Assembly: GCA_030426065.1 (NCBI GenBank)
Contig: JAUHZH010000083.1
Coordinates: forward strand, 1-8,078
From: Gammaproteobacteria bacterium
Lineage (GTDB): Bacteria; Pseudomonadota; Gammaproteobacteria; Xanthomonadales; Marinicellaceae
Reading direction: 5' to 3'
DNA: 8,078 nt
Shown: positions 1 through 5,058 of the stretch, one piece after another
How positions within the stretch are numbered: position 1 is the first letter of the stretch
How the letters are laid out: every line of letters begins with the position of its first letter
The notes under the pieces: generated by a model
What the model was told of the DNA's origin: nothing
The model's input: only the letters and a program-made list of their open reading frames with translations
Databases searched by the model: none
Made by a program: the position numbers and the translations under genes

Positions 1-585
1 CGCCAAGATGTCATCGGCAGAAGCGGTGTCGGCTTGTTTGGCTTTGGTTTTGGCATCGACTTCTTTCCAAGCATCGCGCCTGAATTCGGTGTCAAAATAA
101 TCGTTTTTGACCTGGGTCAGTTCACGGATTTTAGAAAATTCATCGGCACCCACACCTTGCAACATCACATGCGGTGAATGGTGCATCACCTGCTGGGCCG
201 CCAGGATTGGGTTTTTGGTGTACGAAACACCGGCCACGGCACCGGCATTCAAGTCATCACCACGCATGATGGAGGCGTCCAACTCATGTTTCCCGGGTTT
301 GGTGAACACCGATCCTTTACCGGCGTTGAAATAAGGTGCATCTTCCAATACTTGAATCGCAGCCACCACCGCAGCTTCTGCATCTTGACCGTCAGCCAAG
401 GCTTCATAGCCGACGTCCAGGGCCTGTTGTAAAGCGGCCTTGATGTTGCTTTCCATCTCTTCACTCAAATGGCCTTTCTGTATCGTACCTGCACCGCCAT
501 GAATCACAATGGCGATGGGGTTGTTGTTTTCTTCTTTCGCCATGGCCGTCCCCAAAAATAATGTCAAAAGCAGCAGCAGTTTCAT
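1..585 (-). CDS. Isoaspartyl peptidase / plant-type L-asparaginase, exported, 3' part beyond the left edge
   Basis: N-terminal 195 codons of an Ntn-hydrolase of the IaaA/EcAIII family, which removes beta-aspartyl (isoaspartyl) residues from dipeptides and hydrolyses asparagine. It begins with a clear signal peptide: Lys2, a Leu-rich core, and AMA just before Lys17, so the enzyme should act in the periplasm, unlike cytoplasmic E. coli IaaA. Family motifs follow in order: IHGGAG (about 28-33), FNAGKGSVFT (86-95), ELDASIMRG (101-109) and AGAVAGV (114-120). The Ala/Lys/Asp-rich stretch at about 181-195 matches the variable linker that precedes the autocleavage Thr (usually in a GTVG motif), so the window holds nearly the whole alpha chain but not the catalytic Thr or the beta chain. 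The ATG at 583-585 is the only start that gives the signal peptide; no good Shine-Dalgarno is visible. It is divergent from the kinase-lyase gene. Family assignment is firm; activity cannot be judged without the beta chain. Confidence 0.93.
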   Translation of the reverse strand, partial: MKLLLLLTLFLGTAMAKEENNNPIAIVIHGGAGTIQKGHLSEEMESNIKAALQQALDVGYEALADGQDAEAAVVAAIQVLEDAPYFNAGKGSVFTKPGKHELDASIMRGDDLNAGAVAGVSYTKNPILAAQQVMHHSPHVMLQGVGADEFSKIRELTQVKNDYFDTEFRRDAWKEVDAKTKAKQADTASADDILA

Positions 586-614
586 TGTTATCTGTTCAAA
601 AAATCAAATATCAT
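585..614 (+). promoter_or_regulatory. Possible promoter for the kinase-peptidase-lyase gene
   Basis: A TTGTTA hexamer (585-590, 4 of 6 to -35 consensus), an 18-bp spacer, and TATCAT (609-614, 5 of 6 to -10 consensus) lie upstream of the ATG at 638. Transcription would start near 621, leaving a short leader of about 17 nt. The -10 overlaps the minus-strand -10 of the divergent gene on the same base pairs, so the two promoters would probably compete for polymerase. Prediction only. Confidence 0.35.
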
Positions 615-618
615 ACCA
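610..618 (-). promoter_or_regulatory. Extended -10 promoter for the isoaspartyl peptidase gene
   Basis: Read on the minus strand, 618 to 610 is TGGTATGAT: an extended -10 (TGn followed by TATGAT, 5 of 6 to consensus). It lies 24 nt before the ATG at 585. No convincing -35 hexamer sits at 16-18 bp spacing, which is usual for extended -10 promoters. Prediction only. Confidence 0.5.
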
Positions 619-637
619 TGTTTGTACACAGACGCAG

Positions 638-3610
638 ATGATGATCAAACGATTGACCGAATGGCTGGCGGAACACCATGGGATTTCAGGACAAATCACA
701 CCGTTGGTGGGTGACTGTGACCTCAATTTCAAGTTGAGCAACGAACAAGGAGATTGGGTCGTGAAACTCAGTCAACAAGACGTCAATGCGTTGTCTTTTC
801 AAACCCAATTGCTCAGTCACTTGACGGATCTGGACCTGTCGCTACCCACCATCAAACCCGATTCACAAGGACGACCCGTTACCCCTCTGGGTCATGATCA
901 GTTCAACTCCATGCGCCTGATGTTATGGCAAGAAGGCAACATGTGGGTGGACACTACACCACACACAGAAGAGCAGTGGCAACAACTGGGTCAACAAGCG
1001 GGGGCTTTGTGTGCCGCCATGGCTGACTTTGACCATCCGGGCGCCCATCGGACGCTTGATTGGGATGTGGCTCAGGGGCTTTGGGTTCATGCACACCTGA
1101 GTTCTTTTGACTCGGCACAATCTGCTTTGATTGAAGGCGTACTGGCCACTTTTTCATCTCAGAAAAAAGCTTACGATGCGCTGCCCCGCCAAGTGATTCA
1201 CAATGACCTCAATGACCACAACATCGTGGTCAAAGACCAGCAGGTGACTGGCTTCATTGATTTTGGTGATGCGGTTTACTCCCAACGCATCAATGAACTG
1301 GCCATTGTGTGTGCTTATGCCATTTGTGGTCAAGCCAATCCTTTGGACGCTGCCGTTGCGGTGGTCAAAGGGTTTCATCGACACTGCCCGATCACTGAAG
1401 ATGAACTGTCACACCTGCACAACCTGATTGCCATGCGTGCGGTCATCAGTGTCACGCATTCGCAACTGGCCAAAACCACAGACCCAGACAATGCCTATAA
1501 AAACGTGTCTGAGGCAGGGTTTTGGGGCTTGCTGAAACAATGGACTGGCATCAACCCGACTTGGGCATTGGCTTGTTTTCGCCATGCCTGTGGCTTCCCC
1601 GCTTTGCCTGCCGCGGAAGCCTGTATTCAAACTTTGAAAAACCACCCCATCGACCTCAATGATTTGATGCCATCCCAATCACGCAAATCAACTGCCTTCC
1701 ATCCCGACATGTCTGTGGGCAGCACGTGGTTGGGACATGCCAATGGCTACAGTGATTTCGATGCTTTTGATTTCAAAATCAAACAACTGCAAAAAGCCAA
1801 TCCCGATGCATTCATCGTCGGTGGCTATGGTGAATGCCGACCGTTTTACACCAGTGATGCTTTTCGCAGTGAAGGCAACAACGGTTTCGATTACCGATGC
1901 TGCCATTTGGGCATCGACTTGTGGTCTGATGGCCACGCGCCAGTCCACGCACCGTGGCCTGGGACAGTGATTTCAGCCCATGACAATGCCGGTGACAAAA
2001 ACTATGGGCCCACCTTGATTGTCAAACACGAACTGAACGGCTGTACCTTCTATACACTTTATGGTCACTTGAGTCAGGACAGCTTGAGCATCAGTCCTGT
2101 AGGCCGAACGGTCAAAGCAGGCGACTTGCTCTGCCAATTGGGGCTTCCCCACGAAAACGGTGGTTGGTCCCCTCATTTACACTTCCAGATCATCGTCGAC
2201 CTGTTGGGCAATGAACATGATTTTTATGGGGCTTGCCGTCCCGAAGACATGCCGGTGATGTCGCAAATCTGCATCGACCCCAACCTTTGCGCCTCACCCC
2301 AAAGCCACGCTGAGTCGGTTGATACCGTCGATGATTTGTTGTCATTCCGTCACAATCATTTGGGTAAGTCCTTGTCGTTGGCCCACGGCGCGCCCATGCA
2401 AATGCTGCGTGGTGACGGTGTCCACATGATGGACGCTTGGGGCCAGAAATACCTCGACACCTGTAACAACGTGGCACACCTGGGTCATGAGCACCCCGCT
2501 GTGGTCCAAGCCGGCCAAGCACAAATGGCCCTGCTCAACACCAACAGCCGGTATGTGCATCCAGAGATCAACCGCTTTGTTGAAACCTTATTGAAAACTT
2601 TGCCGCCTGAGTTGTCGGTGGTGCATTGCGTCAATTCAGGTTCCGAGGCCAATGAACTGGCCATGCGCATGGCCAAAGCACACACAGGTGGCGATGCTTT
2701 TGTCGCCTTGGAAGCGGCTTACCACGGCAACAGCCAAGCCTGCATTGATGTCAGCGATTACAAATTCAGTGGTCAGGGCGGCGCGGGGTGTCCTGAAAAG
2801 ACACACCTTTTGCCCTTGCCTGATGCATTCAGGGGGCGCCACCGCGGTCCTGGCTCCGCCGGTCAATATGCAGCACATGCCCACCAAACACTCGCCGAAC
2901 TGCAAGCCAAAGGGCAAAAAATCGCTGCTTTCATCGCCGAGAGCATCGTTTCTTGTGGCGGTCAAATCGAACCACCTTCAGGGTATTTTCAACAAGTTTA
3001 TGCTTCGGTTCGAGCCGCAGGTGGCCTGTGCATTGCCGATGAAGTCCAAACAGGTTGTGGCCGCGTGGGCACCCATTTTTGGGCTTTTCAAAGACACAAC
3101 GTGGTGCCAGACATCGTCACCATTGGCAAGCCAATAGGCAACGGTCACCCTTTGGCTGTGGTGGTTTGTAGCGAAGCAGTCGCGAAAAGTTTCGCCAATG
3201 GCATGGAGTATTTCAACACCTTTGGCGGCAACCCAGTCTCAGCCCGAATTGGGCGTGCCGTGTTGGAAACCATTGAAAATCAACAACTTCAAGCGCATGC
3301 TTTACGCGTCGGAAATCATTTACAGGATGGACTGAAATCTTTACAGTCCGACCACCCCATCATTGCCGATGTGCGTGGTTCGGGGTTGTTCTTGGGCTTC
3401 GAGCTGTGCGATGAGGACTTGAACCCGTTACCCGATCACGCCGCATACCTGGCCGATCGGATGCGGACTTTGAAAATCTTGATCAGCACCGATGGTCCTG
3501 ACCACAATGTCATCAAAATCAAGCCACCCATGTGTTTTGACATCGAACACGCAGATGAACTGCTCAGGCGATTAAATGCGGTTCTTAAGGAGTCGGCGAT
3601 GCGGGTGTGA
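638..3610 (+). CDS. Three-module protein: APH-like kinase, M23 metallopeptidase, class III aminotransferase-fold phospholyase
   Basis: About 990 residues. Residues ~1-350 are an aminoglycoside-phosphotransferase/hydroxylysine-kinase-like kinase: candidate ATP Lys43, catalytic loop HxDxxxxN as His188, Asp190, Asn195, and metal-binding IDFGD with Asp208. Residues ~400-545 are a LytM/M23 domain: HxxxD (His423, Asp427), catalytic His477 in YGHLS, and HLH (His513, His515), so all zinc and catalytic residues are kept. Residues ~565-985 are a class III PLP enzyme: SGSEAN (667-672), Tyr695-His696, Asp801 in IADEVQ, Schiff-base Lys831 in IGKPIGNGHP. This last part reads like animal ETNPPL/PHYKPL (shared AAFIAES, GMEYFNT.GGNPVS, IKPPMCF), which split phosphoethanolamine or phosphohydroxylysine into aldehyde, ammonia and phosphate. 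Inference: kinase and lyase act in sequence on one amino alcohol. ATG 638 (or 641) is chosen because it opens the kinase fold; reading further upstream runs antisense through the asparaginase gene. No strong ribosome site and no signal peptide. Substrate unknown. Confidence 0.92.
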   Translation: MMIKRLTEWLAEHHGISGQITPLVGDCDLNFKLSNEQGDWVVKLSQQDVNALSFQTQLLSHLTDLDLSLPTIKPDSQGRPVTPLGHDQFNSMRLMLWQEGNMWVDTTPHTEEQWQQLGQQAGALCAAMADFDHPGAHRTLDWDVAQGLWVHAHLSSFDSAQSALIEGVLATFSSQKKAYDALPRQVIHNDLNDHNIVVKDQQVTGFIDFGDAVYSQRINELAIVCAYAICGQANPLDAAVAVVKGFHRHCPITEDELSHLHNLIAMRAVISVTHSQLAKTTDPDNAYKNVSEAGFWGLLKQWTGINPTWALACFRHACGFPALPAAEACIQTLKNHPIDLNDLMPSQSRKSTAFHPDMSVGSTWLGHANGYSDFDAFDFKIKQLQKANPDAFIVGGYGECRPFYTSDAFRSEGNNGFDYRCCHLGIDLWSDGHAPVHAPWPGTVISAHDNAGDKNYGPTLIVKHELNGCTFYTLYGHLSQDSLSISPVGRTVKAGDLLCQLGLPHENGGWSPHLHFQIIVDLLGNEHDFYGACRPEDMPVMSQICIDPNLCASPQSHAESVDTVDDLLSFRHNHLGKSLSLAHGAPMQMLRGDGVHMMDAWGQKYLDTCNNVAHLGHEHPAVVQAGQAQMALLNTNSRYVHPEINRFVETLLKTLPPELSVVHCVNSGSEANELAMRMAKAHTGGDAFVALEAAYHGNSQACIDVSDYKFSGQGGAGCPEKTHLLPLPDAFRGRHRGPGSAGQYAAHAHQTLAELQAKGQKIAAFIAESIVSCGGQIEPPSGYFQQVYASVRAAGGLCIADEVQTGCGRVGTHFWAFQRHNVVPDIVTIGKPIGNGHPLAVVVCSEAVAKSFANGMEYFNTFGGNPVSARIGRAVLETIENQQLQAHALRVGNHLQDGLKSLQSDHPIIADVRGSGLFLGFELCDEDLNPLPDHAAYLADRMRTLKILISTDGPDHNVIKIKPPMCFDIEHADELLRRLNAVLKESAMRV

Positions 3611-3616
3611 TAAGAT
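3608..3616 (+). promoter_or_regulatory. Possible extended -10 promoter for the slyD-like gene
   Basis: TGATAAGAT overlaps the stop codon of the upstream gene: TGn followed by TAAGAT, an extended -10 form. Transcription would start near 3623, about 20 nt before the ATG at 3643. No matching -35 is visible. The gene could equally be read through from the large gene 32 bp upstream. Confidence 0.35.
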
Positions 3617-3642
3617 GCCCGCCTTTTCAACCAGGATACACC

Positions 3643-4104
3643 ATGGAAATCAAATCAGGCCACGTCGTTGCCATGCATTACAAATTGACCAATGATCAAG
3701 GCGAAGTTTTGGACTCATCTGAAGGTCGCGACCCTTTGAAGTTCTTACAAGGCGCTGGCAACATCATCCCAGGCTTGGACAAAGCCATGATCGGAAAAAA
3801 AGTGGGCGATGCCTTCACCGTCACTGTTGAACCTGAAGAAGCCTATGGTGTTCGCCACGAACAAATGATTCAAAAAGTGCCACGCAGCGCTTTCCAAGGC
3901 GTTGATGAACTGCAAGTGGGCATGACTTTCCACGCCGAAACTGAACAAGGTCCTGTGCCTGTGACCATCACAGACGTCACTGGCGATGTGGTGACCGTTG
4001 ATGGCAACCACGCATTGGCTGGCGTTCGTTTGACTTTCGATGTCACCATCGAAGAAGTGCGCGAAGCCACAGCAGAAGAAAAAGAGCACAACCACGCCCA
4101 TTGA
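3643..4104 (+). CDS. slyD: FKBP-type peptidyl-prolyl cis-trans isomerase, SlyD-like chaperone
   Basis: 153 residues. It catalyses prolyl cis-trans isomerisation and acts as a cytoplasmic folding helper. The split FKBP domain is visible: an N-terminal part (VVAMHYKLTNDQGEVLDSS, then GAGNIIPGLDKAMIGKKVGD), the inserted IF (insert-in-flap) chaperone domain at about 70-127 containing VPRSAF.GVDELQVGM and GPVPVTITDV, and the return strand VDGNHALAGVRLTFDVTIEEVREAT typical of SlyD. The metal-binding tail of E. coli SlyD (long, His/Cys-rich) is cut to EHNHAH, with no Cys in the whole protein, so nickel storage or delivery is probably weak. The start is ATG 3643, with AGGA at 3633-3636 six bases upstream; an in-frame GTG at 3607 would overlap the previous stop and add residues not seen in the family. 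SlyD is preferred over FkpB/SlpA because of the IF sequence and the His tail remnant. Confidence 0.9.
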   Translation: MEIKSGHVVAMHYKLTNDQGEVLDSSEGRDPLKFLQGAGNIIPGLDKAMIGKKVGDAFTVTVEPEEAYGVRHEQMIQKVPRSAFQGVDELQVGMTFHAETEQGPVPVTITDVTGDVVTVDGNHALAGVRLTFDVTIEEVREATAEEKEHNHAH

Positions 4105-4115
4105 ATGATTCCTAC

Positions 4116-4154
4116 GGAGGGGCTTCTTTTCACTTCGTGAAAAACCGTCCCTCC
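4116..4154. repeat. Long imperfect hairpin after the slyD-like gene
   Basis: Outer arms 4116-4123 and 4147-4154 (GGAGGGGC with GTCCCTCC, one G-T pair), a 3x3 internal loop, then a perfect 7-bp inner stem TTTTCAC/GTGAAAA (4127-4133 and 4137-4143) closed by TTC. It lies 12 nt after the slyD stop and could end or protect that transcript, but no T-run follows on either strand, so it is not a classical intrinsic terminator. The right arm can alternatively form CTCC-TTC-GGAG (4151-4161). Confidence 0.6.
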
Positions 4155-4215
4155 TTCGGAGACTCTGATGAGTTGCGCTGTTTGATTCGCTTCGCTCACC
4201 AGGGCACTGTGTCAG

Positions 4216-4221
4216 TATAAT
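4216..4221 (+). promoter_or_regulatory. Consensus -10 hexamer inside the gene-free stretch
   Basis: A perfect TATAAT. The best upstream partner is TTCGCT (4191-4196) at a long 19-bp spacing, a weak -35. If used, transcription would begin near 4228, immediately before the 4234-4293 hairpin, which is the arrangement expected for a small RNA or a long 5' leader. Direction and use are unproven. Confidence 0.35.
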
Positions 4222-4233
4222 TGCCGATAAAAA

Positions 4234-4293
4234 CCACCGTCAGGCAGTGATTTTAGACATACAACCTGCTAAATCGGAAGTCCACTGACGTGG
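4234..4293 (+). repeat. Two-tier hairpin (possible structured RNA)
   Basis: Outer stem: CCAC (4234-4237), one bulged C, GTCAG (4239-4243) pairing with CTGAC (4285-4289) and GTGG (4290-4293), nine base pairs in all. Inside it, GATTTTAG (4249-4256) pairs with CTAAATC (4269-4275) with one bulged T, around a 12-nt loop. An alternative pairing CAGTG (4245-4249 region) with CACTG (4283-4287) competes. Starts about 6 nt after the predicted start site of the TATAAT promoter. Confidence 0.5.
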
Positions 4294-4312
4294 AATACAC
4301 ACCCCCGGCCTC

Positions 4313-4356
4313 GGCAACTGCTCCTGCGTTGCCCTAACTGCCTACATCCATGTAGG
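4313..4356. repeat. Paired hairpins, REP-like intergenic element
   Basis: Two adjacent stems: GGCAAC (4313-4318) with GTTGCC (4328-4333), and the near-perfect palindrome CCTACAT-CC-ATGTAGG (4341-4356). The combination of a 'CTGCTCCTGC' loop followed by a 'CTACATCCATGTAG' stem resembles dispersed intergenic repeats I recall from other gammaproteobacterial genomes; that resemblance is memory, not a search. Copy number in this genome cannot be seen from one window. Confidence 0.5.
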
Positions 4357-4370
4357 GGCTTCTCAAGAGG

Positions 4371-4408
4371 GAGGATTAAAGTACAGCTCTTTACCCTTTG
4401 TTGTCCTC
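4371..4408 (+). repeat. Nested hairpin
   Basis: Outer arms GAGGA (4371-4375) and TCCTC (4404-4408); inner stem TAAAG/CTTTA (4377-4381 and 4389-4393) around TACAGCT. The TCCTC arm overlaps the TTGTC arm of a competing stem with GACAA at 4414-4418, so two mutually exclusive folds are possible. Confidence 0.4.
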
Positions 4409-4525
4409 GTTAAGACAAAATGCTGTGACCGAAAACTTCCACCACAGCTGTATCCAATATTTGATGGTCTTGCAGACCAGTCCTCCTTTCCAGTAAACTC
4501 ATGGTGTTCAACAGCACACATTGCC

Positions 4526-4969
4526 ATGAGTCACAGCATCCGCCACAAGGTTGGCATCCAAGCCCCACCCGCTGCCATTTACCAGGCATTGACCAGCAAC
4601 GAAGGTTTGGCTCAATGGTGGACTCATGAAGTCAGTGGTGCAGGGCCAGTGGGGTCCATCATCACTTTCAAGTTCAATGATGTCAGCCTCCGCTTTAAAG
4701 TGTCTAGCTTGAAAAAAGACCAACAAATCATTTGGGCCCATCAAGGCGACATGCCTGAAGCCTGGAAGGGCACACACATTTGGTTCGACATCAAAACCGA
4801 TGAAGGGCAATGCTTCGTTCATTTCCAACACAGCAACTGGCAAGCCGCCGATGGTTTTTTTGCCCATTGCAACACCAAATGGGCCGTTTTTTTACTGAGC
4901 CTCAAAAATTACCTGGAAACCGGTCAAGGCCAAGCTTTTCCTAACGATGTACAGATTGATCACAGCTGA
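4526..4969 (+). CDS. SRPBCC / AHSA1-like (START-fold) domain protein
   Basis: 147 residues, about the normal length for a single SRPBCC (helix-grip, ligand-pocket) domain. Visible family marks are the opening strand and helix IQAPPAAIYQALTSNEGLAQWW (key residues Pro14, Tyr19, Leu22, Trp31-Trp32), alternating strands at 44-100, and the C-terminal helix with W119 and the pattern FLLSLKNYLETGQGQAFP typical of AHSA1-type proteins. No signal peptide or membrane segment, so cytoplasmic. Members of this family bind hydrophobic ligands or modulate partners; nothing in the sequence fixes a ligand. The start ATG 4526 gives the conserved N-terminus directly; the earlier ATG at 4501 is in another frame. 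No clear Shine-Dalgarno. It stands alone: structured gene-free DNA precedes it and a promoter-bearing 89-bp gap follows. Confidence 0.8.
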   Translation: MSHSIRHKVGIQAPPAAIYQALTSNEGLAQWWTHEVSGAGPVGSIITFKFNDVSLRFKVSSLKKDQQIIWAHQGDMPEAWKGTHIWFDIKTDEGQCFVHFQHSNWQAADGFFAHCNTKWAVFLLSLKNYLETGQGQAFPNDVQIDHS

Positions 4970-4973
4970 TCTG
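4952..4973. repeat. Small inverted repeat over the SRPBCC stop codon
   Basis: GATCA (4958-4962) CAGC TGATC (4967-4971), with an overlapping alternative CAGAT (4952-4956)/ATCTG (4969-4973). No T-run follows, so a terminator role is doubtful; it could also be a protein-binding site ahead of frmA. A related CAGTTGATC occurs at about 4988-4996. Confidence 0.3.
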
Positions 4974-4999
4974 CTGTTACAACGAATCAGTTGATCGGC

Positions 5000-5029
5000 C
5001 TGTCAAAACATCAGGTCATGGGATAAAAT
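5000..5029 (+). promoter_or_regulatory. Predicted sigma70 promoter for frmA-frmB
   Basis: CTGTCA (5000-5005, 4 of 6 to -35 consensus), an 18-bp spacer and TAAAAT (5024-5029, 5 of 6 to -10 consensus). Transcription would start near 5036, about 23 nt before the frmA ATG. No obvious FrmR-type operator (long G-tract palindrome) is present. Confidence 0.5.
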
Positions 5030-5058
5030 GATTCATTTCACAGCAAACGACCACATAC

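Larger units (their letters stand above)
4105..4525. other. Gene-free stretch rich in inverted repeats
   Basis: No reading frame of any credible length or family occurs here on either strand. The stretch holds at least seven inverted repeats (listed separately or in this entry), one TATAAT hexamer, and a 10-nt direct repeat AGGGGCTTCT at 4118-4127 and 4354-4363. Further small stems are GCTGTG/CACAGC (4422-4427 with 4443-4448), TTGTC/GACAA (4401-4405 with 4414-4418) and GGTCT-TGC-AGACC (4466-4478). I do not recognise tRNA, 5S, 6S, tmRNA, RNase P or a known riboswitch core. It may be a mosaic of dispersed intergenic repeats, an unrecognised structured RNA, or the leader of the downstream SRPBCC gene. 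Confidence 0.6.

Noticed and set aside
509..637. Upstream extension of the large plus-strand gene with an apparent signal peptide
   Set aside because: It is antisense to the conserved 5' end of the isoaspartyl peptidase gene; the kinase fold starts after ATG 638.
2190..2522. 110-codon minus-strand frame, Arg- and Pro-rich
   Set aside because: Antisense to the M23/aminotransferase region with shadow-like composition and no recognisable domain.
2652..3137. 161-codon plus-strand reading frame inside the phospholyase module
   Set aside because: It lies fully inside the conserved aminotransferase sequence in another frame and shows no family motif.
3607..3642. GTG at 3607 as the start of the slyD-like gene
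   Set aside because: It would overlap the previous stop codon and add 12 residues not typical of SlyD; ATG 3643 has an AGGA six bases upstream.
4216..4525. Known riboswitch or housekeeping RNA (cobalamin, 6S, tmRNA, RNase P)
   Set aside because: I compared the visible conserved cores from memory; a CCACTGACG string loosely recalls a cobalamin element but the required box and flanking core are absent.
4105..4525. CRISPR array or insertion sequence remnant
   Set aside because: No regularly spaced direct repeats, no transposase fragment and no terminal inverted repeats with target duplication; only one 10-nt direct repeat pair is seen.
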